In this document: positions 21,831-34,028 of the stretch, in pieces
Layout: every line of letters begins with the position of its first letter
Position numbering within the stretch: position 1 is the stretch's first letter
Assembly (NCBI GenBank): GCA_014338405.1
Contig: JTDE01003012.1
Span: forward strand, 21,090-85,089
Source of the DNA: Paragonimus skrjabini miyazakii
Taxonomy: Eukaryota; Platyhelminthes; Trematoda; Plagiorchiida; Troglotrematidae
Reading direction: 5' to 3'
Length of the DNA stretch: 64,000 nt
Notes under the pieces: generated by a model
The model's database searches: none
What the model saw: only the letters and a program-made list of their open reading frames with translations
What the model was told of the DNA's origin: nothing
Position numbers and translations under genes: made by a program

Positions 21831-23840
21831 TTTGCACCCTGTATTACTAAACGTATGACGTATTTACATGATAAGAGAGAAGTAGTTTTTCGGTGCTGTG
21901 ATTTAAGACTATTTGACTCGTTTTGCTCATTTGGAGCGAGAATTCTGAATTTGTCGTACACATCACGCTGTTTTGATTATTGTGAGACCAAGATATCCTT
22001 GTAAAATCTGAAATTTTGCTGCACTGAGGTCACAGGTCAGAAACTATGTATTTCACCTCAAAGATCTAAGCAAAGTGGAGAACATATTCCAGTCCACAGT
22101 TTAGCTCAGTGATGCATGATGGTCGACTTTTTACGTGTTGATGTTAGGCATGAGGCTGACTAAGTTATAATCACTCCTTAGAAATTGTTTAACAACCGAC
22201 ACAGTAATATAGGAGGTACCCGTCGTCGAAACGAGATATATAATGTCTTTTAGTCTGGTAGGTACTAGAACATTCTGGCACCATCCATTTATTTGGGTAC
22301 GTGCGAGAAAATCAGCTTGAATTGCGGGAGCTGTGAAAGAAGTCTACGATAAATCAGGTAGGTCACAATTTCCGTCCGTTTGTTTGTACTGTGAAGGTAA
22401 TGTGGATACTTAATTGAGTCCGGTAATAAGGTTAATCATGTCGTTATGAGTGGCGTCACGTGGTCTTTATACGCATCTTAAGAGTAGCTCACTTTATAAT
22501 ATTTTGTGGTATTTGTTTCATTCTTTAGTCGGTAATCTATTCATGTTTTCCACTTCGACTGTTATATGCTAATTGTTAGACGAATAAAGCCTATAATACG
22601 GCTTCCTACCCTTCTGCTTCTGCCAGGAGATCGTCGGTTTACGCCGTTGAATCCGATTGTTCAGGGCAGCTCACAAGAGTTAACAAACACCAATAGTCAC
22701 ACGGGGTCATCAACCATATCAAGACAACGCTCATCAAATATGGCTGCGGAATATTGTTCTTCTAAGCAAATTTTACATCCAGTGCTGCGGATTTTCCAGA
22801 TCACGTGATGACCTACAACGTCACGTTGCCTGTCTGGGGTCTCATAGTGATTAAGATAATATGAGGATTATATGAAGAAATAGGAGGCCTAAAGCTGTGC
22901 ACCCTATGAACTAATCAACCTGTATTCAAAAGCAACAAACTGAGTGAGTTTCTTCTATGAGACTTCATCTTAAGGTCATTAATAAATTTTAAAGCGGGAG
23001 GTTATCTTCATTCAGAGACTCCAGTATGGTATGATGAACTTATATTAGGTTCATTATTAACCGCTTGATAATCACTTGCGTCTGACACCATGATAGGATA
23101 TGTTTGAAAGGTGTCAACCGAGTAAAGTGAGATGGTGTAACTATAACAGGTGAACCTGGTAAGGAGGGTCGAATAGTGTACGATTCACTAAAAAAGGGTG
23201 AAAATGAAGCGAATTCCTCATGTCCACAAAAAGTGTCAGTGTAATAGTCACGGGTTGTGTTTAGATGGACATGCATATTGAAAGGGGCGTAGAGGCTAGC
23301 GCCAGCAGCACTGAATATCAAAATGAGGCTCTGAATAAGCTTCGAAATAAATGGTTCATCAAGCGGATAGTTATTACGCTTAAACGTGGGCTTAAAACGT
23401 GACGTAGTCAGTAGATGCGTTTTCTTATTTAGTTACTGCGGTCTTGAATTTTCGTGCTTGATTATACGAAATTATACTGAGTATCATACGCATTTTGCCA
23501 GTGACGTACACTTAGGCGACACATAGGATAGTGCCTTGAAGGGGGCTTATTTGTATCAATTCCCAACCGGTAATAAGTTTCGGGGCTTCTCTGAGACACG
23601 GTTAAATAAGATGTACCAGTGTATATTTTGCAAGTAGAAGAACGGTGTGTTACTTCACATGGTCCGATTTCCATTCGGATAAGGTGAAAGTTTGATGTAA
23701 CTTCTGGTTCAGTATGAGTATAGTCCTTTCCATCTTCATGTTTGCTTGTTAAATTCTTGATCAAGGAAGTCCACACTGTTAGACACGATACCGGATTTGT
23801 CTAAATTCACCACTAGATCAATTGGGTAAACGAATTTGCT
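21831..23840. other. No gene recognised
   Basis: Short open frames without recognisable domains on either strand. No LTR, inverted repeat or coding relic was identified. Confidence 0.4.
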
Positions 23841-23930
23841 TTCACTGCACGCGCACTAATTCGTTTGCCCGAATACGCATTTACGATACGTGAAATGCAA
23901 AAAGGTCGTTGAGAATAGAGGCCAAAAGGG
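23841..23930 (+). repeat. Short dispersed repeat E, copy 1
   Basis: It contains GCGCACTAATTCGTTTGCCC followed by GAATACGCATTTACG. A close match in inverse orientation lies at 40570-40660, just upstream of the histone H3 relic. About 15 bases downstream (23946-23965) is TTAGCTAAGTTGGTTAAGGA, which resembles a tRNA A box, so a tRNA-derived SINE is possible but unproven. Confidence 0.35.
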
Positions 23931-24298
23931 CATCCACATGCGAGTTAGCTAAGTTGGTTAAGGATGGGCCGTGAACGAGCGAGTTAAGTGGGGAAGTGTA
24001 TGTGGTTCTTATTCGCGCCACATTCACATGGCATGCAGCCAAACAGTCGGACAGTGAGCATCACGCGAAATATCTCAACAATTGAGACGGATATGGAACT
24101 GAGTTTTGGAACATTTTAATACATGATTCCGCATACAGACCAGTGAAATCTCCAGGTCGCTACATAGTTTCTTTCCTATAAGAGTACTGTGGCAACAACC
24201 CTTCGGTCCTGATAGGGACAACTAGAGCTCACCACCCTTAACCTGAATTGATTCATGGCATACCAGCCTATATTCAATCAACGTACGTATACTAAGAA

Positions 24299-24988
24299 AA
24301 TTCTCAAATGCCACAGGTGAGTAACACCAATACCTACGCTTCCTAGCAGGCTCTCATTCGAGTATCATCTCCTAAAAAGGCAAAACCGAACGCAAAAGAT
24401 AATTGAATGTTCGGAATGGGCGTCCACGGAACTTTCGCGAGTGACATCGAGTAGGAAATCGGAGATAATCACGATTAGTGGTGTTGTACGCGTCATGCCG
24501 GCGTCAGGAATAACATGCAAAAGTTGATGAAACGGAATCGACTGAGTATCATTACAAAAACAAATGACGTACTCAACCGAATTACGTAATAATGATGAAC
24601 GTCCGAATAAGATAGTTTAACGCACCCATATTTTTGTTGTGTTAAATACTCCGCTGCGATTGCGTTGGTGTATACGTCTCTATCATTCTACGATATGCTT
24701 TGGTCAGTGCACTTCCCACTCAGAGTGGGTGGCGGTCGATAATGAGGGCGTAGACGTCAGAAGTTCCGGAGCAGGCTCATCCGCACTGCTGATGTGAGCG
24801 TCGTCAACTATGGGACGGGCGGCCGATGAGAACGAATTCGATTGGCAACGCATATCAAGGAAGTCATAGTAAACGAGCTTGAAAAGGTCGATGGAGACGG
24901 TTCCAAGTTTGCTTTAAAAATCTACAATATACACGCTGCCCTTTCTTTGAAGCAGCTCGAAACGTCTATAATAAGGACGTTCAAAAGA
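24299..24988 (-). repeat. 690-bp inverted duplication, left arm
   Basis: The reverse complement of this segment occurs at 29131-29820 with equal length and no indel that I can find. The few mismatches cluster near the outer end (about 24307-24330). On the minus strand it encodes the integrase C-terminus of Gypsy D (VNGQRLSFERPYYRRFELLQ, GTVSIDLFKLVYYDF) followed by non-coding 3' sequence. Both arms share the same in-frame TAA after YIVDF. Confidence 0.88.
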
Positions 24989-25970
24989 TAGTCGCTGCCC
25001 ATTCACAAATGCGAAGACGTGTGTACATTGATGGCGGCGTGCAGAACGAAAAGCTTATGGGTTTGTTGACCGGTGTCTGTCAGAGGAAAACGACGCATAT
25101 GGGCAGCAAGCTGTTTGGCGAGGGAGGCGTCGTACCCAAAGTGGTCTGTGACATAGTGACTGACCGTGAAGAAGTTCGGGGCTGGAAACCTGAAGACTGA
25201 CTTCGAGGGCCGCGCTGATACCGAGCAGCACCACTGACAGGGCTCCTGCCCAGCAGATAATGTCGACCGCACTAGGCGTTGCTTCCAGTTGCTGATCGAA
25301 GCGTTCAACCATTTCATTCACAGCTGGATGGTGAGTCGCAGTTTGGAAGCGGTGACATCGTAAGTTGAGTGATTCTGCGAAGCAACCACTTTCAAATTGA
25401 AAACCTCCGTCGGTTGTTACCATTGCGAGGCAACCATGTGATGCAACCCAGTTTTCGACGACGGCAAGCGAGATGGTTTCGGTGGTAACGTTGGGTATTG
25501 GGGTAGTTTTGGGCCTTTCAGTGAAGCAATGGACCATTGTGAGGAGATAGGGCATGCCTTCAGACCATGGCAAACGATCGACCATGTAAGTTTTCATGTG
25601 CGACAGACGAGAAGAAGTGATAGGATATCAGCTTATTGTGGCCGATACGTGTCGATAAACTTTTGCCTGTTGACAAGCTAAGCAAACGCGCATCCAGTTC
25701 CTGACAGTCTTTTGCATACCGGACAAATGTATCTACTGGAAATAGACTTAGTCGTACCCAGAATGCCGAGATGGACGATATTGTATAGTTTGTAGAACAC
25801 ACGTCGTCCAAGAAGAATGGAAAACGCTGAACGCGGATGTCCAGTGGAAGTGACACGAAGAAGCGGACCTGCAGGTGCTGGCAAGGCTGATCCCTCAGAC
25901 GTAGAGCTGACTGTTGGCAAGACGCGCGGAAATCCATTTCCCAGCGTTGTGCGCTGACCACGGCGTTTAA
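24989..25970 (-). pseudogene. Gypsy D integrase
   Basis: Minus-strand frames at 25560-25961 cover the zinc-domain region. The core is at 25055-25597 (LLTMVHCFTERPKTTPIPNV; MVTTDGGFQFESGCF with the second Asp; HHPAVNEMVERFDQQLEATP with the Glu). The first catalytic Asp segment is not clear. The order matches Gypsy A, and the C-terminal domain continues into the inverted arm at 24988. Several frameshifts are required. Confidence 0.75.
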
Positions 25971-26099
25971 GTCAATTGAATCCTGATCGACTGGTGCTGA
26001 TACTCACAACGAGGCATCTGCCACAACGTTATCGCTGCCAGAAACGTGACGCGTATTTAACGTAAATTGAGATACGAAGTTCAAGTGTCAGACTTCGCG

Positions 26100-26640
26100 G
26101 GGCGAATGTCTATCGGACCTACTGCGTGAGGCGAAGCTAACGGCATATGTTCGGTGAAAATCACAAGTTGATTTCTTTTGAGTACATGTCGGAATTGATT
26201 AACGGTCGATCAGATTGCCAACAACTCACAACGGGGCATACCATGCTTTGTTCTAGCCGAAAGTAAACGTCTAGAAAGTAATGCGAGCGGCTTCCAGAGA
26301 CCATCGACGTACATTTGAAGTAGGGCGCTGATTGCGGTGTCTTACGCGTCAACAGATATATTTATTTTGGCGGCTGAGATGAAGTGGTGTTACATTGCGA
26401 CAGTGTCCAGTGACTTCTTGATAGGATCGGATGATTCGATAGCTGTCGCGGATAACCCAACATTCCCGTTCACATAACCACGAAGTCAATCAGTTAAAGG
26501 TTGTATAAGCCTATCTGATTTTGGAATGAACCGTCTGTAATAATTGGCCATGCCATTGAAACGACGGACAGCAGCTAGAGTTGTAGGGCGGAAAAAATCG
26601 CGGATTACTTCTACCTTGCGTTGGACCTGCATATGTTTAT
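26100..26640 (-). pseudogene. Gypsy D RT thumb and RNase H remnant
   Basis: On the minus strand, VRRFNGMANYYRRFIPKSDR and LIQPLTD mark the RT thumb. RNase H blocks follow (SAAKINISVDA, LLSRRLLSARTKHGMPRCEL, FRHVLKRNQ), with several stops between them. The read-through towards integrase includes NTRHVSGSDNVVADA near 26000, the end of RNase H. Confidence 0.7.
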
Positions 26641-28513
26641 TACAATCAAGATTGTTGTACCCCAGGGGATGAATGAACCATATCAGCGGTCTTCCGCAGT
26701 GAAATAACTAGCACGGTAGAACGAGACCGTGAACACCAACTGTTGACACAAGCTTACCTTTGTAACCGATGCGTGGGAACAAGTATCGGGACAAGGAAAA
26801 CGACGATCGGCTACACCTATACCGTTCGTGTCAACCTTACGTTTCACGAGCTAGGCACCATAGAACTTCTCCAACGGAAATTAAATTAATATTTGGTACC
26901 ACAGGAAAACGAATTAGCAAACAAGAAAGTATTTCACGACAAAATGATTTGTTTTATACATTACAATAGCAAATTTATTCAACCTGAGTGAAGAAGGGAT
27001 AAAACGCATTCAAACGGACAGTGAACGGCAAGCAATCGTGTATATTTTGAGGAACCAGGCGTCATAAGCGTGCAACATTTGGTCATTTGTCGTTCTAGTC
27101 AACATCGGTCATGATAGCAACCACTGTTTTTCAAGTTCCCTTGAAAGTAATCAGGATAGACCATAGCAAACAAAACGCAGCTGTGTAGACCTCCAGATGT
27201 AAGTGGAATTAAACCAATCCATCACTGTCTCTTACTTCAAAAAATTTGAACAAAACATAAGGAATAGGTGTTCGGTTTTTTGAAAACTGGTCAATTTTGC
27301 CACGCTTCCGTTTTGTAACTTCCCAGAATGAACGATGGAGGCAAAACTGTGTTCAAAGATTCACTCAAGTAGCATTTAACATGGAACTCCACGCGCCAAA
27401 ACAAGAATCCCACGTTGTTTTAACGCTTTTTCCGTCTAGTCGAGGGTACCCATCCGCAGAACTGTCGAGTCTGCGTGGTCCTAGTGTAGTGGAGTTGAGC
27501 GATCGTAACATACTACTCATACAACTGCTATTCAGTAGTAGGATCGGAGCATATATTTTGACATGCTACAAGCCGCAGGAAAAGTGCAGGAAGGAAAATC
27601 AGAGTGCAGTATCACCTATGGGAGTCCCTGCTACTTAATGAAACTGAGCATTGACGTCTGCGGCAGCCGAGACGGTCTGAGGCTGAATACCGCGTGCAAA
27701 TGAGTGGTTTTGTTTCAGGTTTTGTTTCAATGCTTAACCCCTGTATTGCTTGTTCGAATAAATAACCCTTGCGCCATCCGCGTTCTCGGATCACAACACT
27801 AGTACTCATCTCCTGAAGTAACTCCCGTCATTCGACGATATTTAATATGGACGGTGATAGGCTGGCCCCGAAATTGCAGAATTTTATAATTAAGTCTACG
27901 GACCCTGAACGTGCTTCATTGGTACTCACCGAGTTGCTCGACATGCCCCTTGAAAAGCCGAACGTCTGCGAAAGCCCAGTGCAAAAAACATCACTTAGGT
28001 CACTGTCTTGTTTGTCGAGTACCATTGATAATGGTAATGACTAACCGTTTCGCTGTTTTGAGCACTTCATCTTGCAGCAGACGGGTAGGTTCTTTGCCGC
28101 GTGATGTATAATGCTGAGTAAGACAAAACTTCGTACTTTTGCTCTTACATGTGAACGTGGCGTCGGTAACGTCACTCAAATTTTCATCTGCTTCAAGATA
28201 GCATTTGTTCAACGATGCGTTGTGATTTATTTGTTATTCACGTATTCGTTCATTCGCGGATGTGTTCAAGACAGGCTCACGGTCAATCAACCCACTTAGC
28301 CCCAAATCTCTGTATAGTTATGTTTGTTACAATTCCTAAATGAACACTGTGTTGTTTTTACACAACTGCATAAATAATTGCATTGTACATAATACGGATT
28401 ACATTACTATCTCGTTGACTCACTTACTGTGGTGCTGATACTGCTCAGAAACTAGCTTCGCGTTTGAGTCAAGTACAATTCCGTTCACTACTGCGTGTTT
28501 CTTACTACAATCG
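26641..28513. other. No gene recognised
   Basis: The longest open frame is 113 codons (27297-27638, plus), with no recognisable motif. RT palm and protease of Gypsy D would be expected here on the minus strand but are not seen, so the junction near 26640 is probably a deletion or truncation point. Confidence 0.4.
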
Positions 28514-28813
28514 TGTAGCTATTTTATACGTGTATCATTGACTACTTTTGCGTGTCTATTGTCATTTATACGCTTTATGTTGCAAACCCCTACGTACGTT
28601 CAAACACTCGTTTGAACGAGTAGGAATATTTACAGGGAGCTCACGCACACTAATGTAGGACTCACGCTTTGCACGCGTTTGGCTTTCCGTTGTGTTGCCG
28701 TTTCGCCTCATTGCTCGCTAGCCTGCAGAGCAACTTTGCCCATTGGTAATATACCCCCTCATTTACTTATCGTTCTACGCTCGACCTGTCATGTCGGTTT
28801 CTTTGATCTTACA
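28514..28813 (+). repeat. CsRn1-type LTR (orphan or 5' LTR of Gypsy C)
   Basis: This 300-bp segment begins TGTAGCTATTTTATACG and ends GATCTTACA. It aligns along its length with the minus-strand LTR of Gypsy A (TGTAGCGAACC... CGATCCTACA), including the shared core TTCAAAC...CGTTTGAACGAGTAG. The bases after it (GATTAATGAACCC) resemble those after the 5' LTR of Gypsy A. It precedes Gypsy C on the same strand and could be its 5' LTR, but no matching 3' copy was found after 38346. Confidence 0.55.
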
Positions 28814-29130
28814 GATTAATGAACCCATTTGAATCTTACCTTGAAATCTATATTTGGGCTCACCTCTTCGTTATTGTAACTTTACGTATTTGGTGCATGC
28901 GCATATCTTTTTCGTAATATTCCGACTAATTTCGTTCACCCGCTGTGGATATTATCGAAATCAAGTCGAAATTTTTGTGCTGCTTATTTCTGACCGCGTC
29001 AGCAGTCTCCAAACATCCGACATACAGCTGACGACCCCTACATATTTCCTCAGCTTTTTCTCTACTGCAGCGGGATGTATTAAACCATGTTGGCGACACT
29101 TTATTGGGCATACTAATCGATTACATTATG
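28814..29130 (+). other. Leader-like sequence after the LTR
   Basis: This AT-rich stretch lies between the LTR and the right inverted arm. It probably holds the 5' leader of the element that owns the LTR. No Gag block is recognised before the arm begins at 29131. Confidence 0.35.
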
Positions 29131-29820
29131 TCTTTTGAACGTCCTTATTATAGACGTTTCGAGCTGCTTCAAAGAAAGGGCAGCGTGTATATTGTAGATT
29201 TTTAAAGCAAACTTGGAACCGTCTCCATCGACCTTTTCAAGCTCGTTTACTATGACTTCCTTGATATGCGTTGCCAATCGAATTCGTTCTCATCGGCCGC
29301 CCGTCCCATAGTTGACGACGCTCACATCAGCAGTGCGGATGAGCCTGCTCCGGAACTTCTGACGTCTACGCCCTCATTATCGACCGCCACCCACTCTGAG
29401 TGGGAAGTGCACTGACCAAAGCATATCGTAGAATGATAGAGACGTATACACCAACGCAATCGCAGCGGAGTATTTAACACAACAAAAATATGGGTGCGTT
29501 AAACTATCTTATTCGGACGTTCATCATTATTACGTAATTCGGTTGAGTACGTCATTTGTTTTTGTAATGATACTCAGTCGATTCCGTTTCATCAACTTTT
29601 GCATGTTATTCCTGACGCCGGCATGACGCGTACAACACCACTAATCGTGATTATCTCCGATTTCCTACTCGATGTCACTCGCGAAAGTTCCGTGGACGCC
29701 CATTCCGAACATTCAATTATCTTTTGCGTTCGGTTTTGCCTTTTTAGGAGATGATACTCGAATGAGAGCCTGCTAGGAAGCGTAGGTATTGGTTTTACTC
29801 GCCTGTGGCATCTGAGAATT
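29131..29820 (+). repeat. 690-bp inverted duplication, right arm
   Basis: This is the reverse complement of 24299-24988. Here the integrase C-terminus of the Gypsy D family reads on the plus strand (FERPYYRRFELLQRKGSVYI, then VDF, TAA, SKLGTVSIDL). It carries the same nonsense codon as the left arm, followed by non-coding 3' sequence. No integrase core precedes it, so this is a detached 3' fragment. Confidence 0.88.
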
Positions 29821-30162
29821 GTCTTCGTAACCAAGAGGAGAAAGGAAATAATCGCGTGATGGGCCACAGCCCACTCGGCGGTACTCAAAAGCACGCCATG
29901 CAAAAAGTGCGTGGAACCTTCAAGTGCGTTAAACAACGCTGAAAAGTGTTCAGTTGAACGACCTTGAAGAATGAAATAATAGATGAGTCGATAGGAAAAG
30001 AGCAAGCAGTCGCTGCGTGCAATTAGTTGCACGACTGATGAAAGTGGCGCTGAGTTCGTATCAGGGCTCCTATAGCAGGCGTACATAGGATTATGCGTTC
30101 AGAACAAACAAGCTGGAAAATACGGTTTCAACCGGAATCCTTAGAGAAGCCACACGATCGCC
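29821..30162. other. No gene recognised
   Basis: The stretch lies between the right arm and the first readable gag of Gypsy C. The minus-strand open frame crossing it (29592-30086) continues into the duplicated arm and shows no known domain. Confidence 0.35.
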
Positions 30163-30640
30163 GGTCATTACAGATCCCTGGTCGGCGATAACAACATAGG
30201 CGATCCCCTCCTCAGGCAACTATGGACCAAACGCCTCCTACTCCACGCCTCGGTCATTCTGTCAGTACAGGACCACGACACACCTTTAGAAAAATTACCA
30301 GCGAGTGCGGATAAGGTTCGCGAGTGTTTCTCCAAGCGTCCCACCAACTACGTACGTGACACTTACCCTCACGTCGACGCACAGCAAGATACGCTAGATA
30401 ACCTCCAACGCCAGGTTTCGCAGCTAACACACATTGTGAATAACTTAGCTAGATGCCTTATGAAAGACCGTAAATTTGCGCACTCGGTCTCGCTCGTGAC
30501 CTCCCATTTCTAAATTTCGAATGGCTAACACCTGTTATCACCATAGACGTTTCGGCGATAACGCCCACAAATGCACTCAGCCATGTGCATATGCCAGTCC
30601 GCTCTCTAAGAGAAATGAAAATCAGGGAAACGACTTAGCC
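30163..30640 (+). pseudogene. Gypsy C gag, C-terminal half with intact Cys box
   Basis: The plus strand reads GDNNIGDPLLRQLWTKRLLL, then LEKLPASADKVRECF and a coiled-coil-like segment (DTLDNLQRQVSQLTHIVNNL). After a frame change near 30510 comes the CsRn1 Cys box at 30533-30586: CYHHRRFGDNAHKCTQPC, an exact C-x2-H-x9-C-x3-C. The N-terminal half of Gag is not recognisable upstream. Gypsy A has arginine in place of the histidine at the same position. Confidence 0.75.
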
Positions 30641-30648
30641 AGACAGTA

Positions 30649-32530
30649 ATGGCTACGGATGCCGCTGGCCAGATCAACCGTCGCGTTTTTTATGTTCGCG
30701 ACAACTCTACTTGGCTTCGTTTTCTCATCGTCGCCGGTGCAGAGGTCAGCGTTATACCCCCAGGTAAACTTAAGCGCGGTCTCAAACCCTCGGAGTACAC
30801 ACCATAGGCGGCTAACAAGTCCAAAATCGTGACCTACGGCCAACATCTCTTGACAGTCGACCTCGGATTGCGCCGAGGTTTCTCCCGGATTTTTATCATT
30901 GCCGACGTCCAACACCCAATCATCGGCGTCGACTTCCTCATTATTTTCGATTTGGCTGTCGACCTCAGCCACCGTGAACCCGTAGACAGCACCACTACTT
31001 TGTGCGTTCAAGGTGAAGCCACCACCATCAACTCGATCGGACTTCGAACGGCTTTACCGGAGGCCAACCAATATACGGTGCTGTTGAAACAACTTCCGAG
31101 AATTTATCAACCTACACAGAATAGACTGGCGCCGAAACATGACGTTGTTCATCACATCGTCACCAAGGGACCACCCAGATTCGCACATCCACGTCGACTG
31201 CCGCCCGAAAAACTGAAGATCACCAAAGCGGAATTTGTGGAAATGCTGCGTCTCGGAATCATCCGTCCCTCAAACAACCCATGGTCATCATCTTTACACA
31301 TAGTCCCCAGGACGACCGCAGGAGATTGGAGACCATGCGGTGACTACCGGGTGCCGAACAACGCCACCCTGCCGGATCACTATCCCATTCCACACATTCA
31401 TGAATCTTCTATTGACCTATCGCGAAAGGAGATCTTTTCCAAAATAGATCTGGTCAAAGCATATCATCACATTTCAATGGGCCCCGATGACATCGTCAAA
31501 ACAGCCATCACAACCGCATTTGGCCTCTTCGAATTTGTTCGTGTACACTTTGACCTCAGGAACGCCATCTAAACTTCTCAACGCTTCGACAACCAAGTTC
31601 TACGCGGACTATACTTTGTGTTCGTTTGTATTGATGACATACTGGTTGCCAACAATAATGTCCAGAAGCATCTGTCTCATTTGAAATCTGCACTTGAATG
31701 TTTAAATCACTACAGCGTCACCATCAACACAACTAAATGCGTTTTCGGTGCTTCTGACGTTGACTTTCTCGGTCTTTGCATCGATAAAGACGGCATCAGA
31801 CCACTACCAGAGAAAGCCACTGTAATTTCGGATTATCCATTGCCTCTGTCCATCAAAAGGCTCTGTCAATTTTGGGGGGTTGTCAATTACCATTGTCGCT
31901 TCATCCCCAATTGCTCTGACATGCTCAAACCACTTACCGATTTGCTGAAGAGTAAACCCAATATGTTCGACTTCACCCCAGAAGCCGCCGCCGCTTTCAC
32001 ATCCGTCAAGCAGACCCTAGCAAACGCTACATCCCTCGGCTATCTGAGTACTGACGAACATGCGCGGTTAGTTCTAGAGACCAATGCATCCCAGTCTGCT
32101 CTCGGCGCTGTTTTGCAGCAAGTCAAAGAAAATGAAGTCCGACCGTTTTCCTTTTTCTTCCGAAAGCTACAGCTTGCCCAAACGAGGTACAGCACCTTCG
32201 GCAAAGAACTGCTAGCTATCTACCTTGCCGTCAAACATTTCCGACATGTGTTAGAAGGACGTCCGTACTGACCACAAGCCATTAACACACGCTTTCAACA
32301 CTTCGCCAGACAGATACTCCTCGAGAGAAACACGCCACTTAGACTTTCTTTCGCAGTTCGCGACGGACATCTGCAACATCGATAGTCCCAACAACCTCGT
32401 CACAGACGCCTTATCTCGCGCGAATATTCATCATTTAGTCGCATCTCCTATTAATTTAGAAGCCATGGCGGCGATCCAACAAAACGATGAGGAATTCACT
32501 CAACTGAATTCAATCAGTCGACCTTGAACG
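30649..32530 (+). pseudogene. Gypsy C protease, RT and RNase H
   Basis: One plus-strand frame runs from 30649 to 32271 with only two stops, TAG at 30805 and TAA at 31570. The protease active site is destroyed: the expected DTGAE reads VAGAE (about 30730). RT blocks follow: LGIIRPSNNPWSSSLHIVP, FSKIDLVKAYHHISM, and the catalytic VCIDDILVA with both aspartates. The thumb reads LGLCIDKDGIRPLPEKATV. RNase H reads LVLETNASQSALGAVLQQV (the catalytic Asp is Asn) and LLAIYLAVKHFRHVLEGRPY. A small deletion near 32268 shifts the frame, after which TDHKPLTHAFNT and NNLVTDALSRANIHHL are readable to about 32530. Confidence 0.87.
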
Positions 32531-32654
32531 CGCACGATTCAAACTTGAAGATAAGTTGTTCCTTCCCTTTTTGCTACCATTTGCCTGCAAGTGTCTCGCA
32601 TTTGGTTTTTAAAGCGTGTGAGCATCTTAAAAGCGAATTACCGTTGGTTACAAG

Positions 32655-34016
32655 TTGGTTTCTTCTACTGGTCATAAATCAAATTATCTAAGCCAGACAA
32701 TCATTCCCCGAGTCTCTTATCCTGGCCTCAACAAGCAGTGTGGCAAAAAGGTAGCGGCCGGAATTCAATGTGACATATGCGATAGATGGTGTTATCAATC
32801 GTGTGCACGCATAAGCACAGAACTATATAAACTGCACAGCAAATATGCTGACCTGTGCTGGGTCCCTGTTGAATGCATGACTAGAGGAAGAAAGTGGCTT
32901 AGTATTTCAGACAGATCGGAATCCGTAATAGGTGCTTCACACAGCACGAATTCCAGTACCCGGTCCCCAAATCACCAACCAACCTCGGAACTCTGCGCCT
33001 GCAAAGACAGTGACTAAACAAATCGGAACCTCGAGAAATGGCATGCGCACGCCGACGGCCTATTGCAAGCGGCCCGTAGGCCCCACACCGAGAGGTAGAC
33101 CACTGGTGCACTCAACGCCACTTACGTTAACGTCCATACGCCCTCAGAACCACATCTTGAGATCCCAGAAACTCCAAAAGGCCAATGAGACTGCCCAGAG
33201 ATCACGAAAAGCAACTACAAGTAAGGCTTCTAGATCTTGGAAGGCAACAAATTTGACGCCAAAAGGGCATATGAAAGAAGATTGCAGGACGCCCCCAAGC
33301 GGTCGCGTGCACCTGAGCCCGACTAATGTCGATGCGGTTATTACACGGATAGTGCAACACGAGGCACATCTGCGTGACGTTACGGCTAATCTACAAAAAC
33401 ATATTAGTGCAGTTAGATAGTTGCTAAGTTCCTATGAGGCCACTCTAAAAAGGGACAGGAACATAATTATCCAAGCCACCAAACCGGTCATACAGGATCC
33501 TAAACATAGGAGATCCTCGGAAAGACAACTCATTCTAAACGTTCTGCAAAACAATGAGCTACCCACATCGACGGAGTGGCGCTGAGCGCACAGACTCGGT
33601 AAGTGGACTCTACCAGGCACACAGAAAAACCATCCCAGGCCGCTCCTAGTCGAATTTCGAGATCGTAACGCTCGAGATCTGGTACTAACGAAAGCTGGCA
33701 CGATAGGTCAGAGAATGCCAGGCATAAAGGTTGTAGAAGATACAGCCATGCATCACAAATCTGACACGTATGTGGCGATATCGGCTGCACCAGAAATCAA
33801 AAGCGAGCGTCTAGGCACAAACCAGGTCCAACAAAGAAACTACAACTCCAAGGAAGCCAGACGACGACGTAACAGTTTAGGAGAGTCAAACACCGACGAT
33901 AAAAATGGTTTGCATCGGTCCGGATCATAACCTCATGTTCAAAAAAACGAGCTAATCCACCGGAGGTTTCCTCCGAGGGGTTAAATGCCACAAAAATACG
34001 GAGCAGGCAGAAGGCC
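32655..34016 (+). pseudogene. CR1-like ORF1 with PHD-like finger
   Basis: The first frame (32655-33017) holds a cysteine/histidine-rich finger (CGKKVAAGIQCDICDRWCYQ, then SCARIS), as in the ORF1 of flatworm CR1-like elements. The next frame (32932-33420) is a basic, proline- and serine-rich region ending in a short helical stretch (VDAVITRIVQHEAHLRDV). A third part at about 33640-33930 (RPLLVEFRDRNARDLVLTKA) resembles the nucleic-acid-binding end of ORF1. ORF1 proteins coat element RNA. At least two frameshifts separate the parts. Confidence 0.6.
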
Positions 34017-34028
34017 AGATCGCCGGAG

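Larger units (their letters stand above)
24299..26640 (-). mobile_element. Ty3/Gypsy element D, CsRn1-like, 3' part
   Basis: The minus strand carries RT thumb, RNase H and integrase of a CsRn1-type element, then a 3' region that forms the left arm of the inverted duplication. RT palm, protease, gag and the 5' LTR are not found upstream (above 26640), so the copy is truncated. Frames are heavily broken. Confidence 0.78.

Noticed and set aside
29592..30086. 164-codon open frame on the minus strand
   Set aside because: It starts outside and ends inside the inverted arm, has no known domain, and crosses a duplication boundary.
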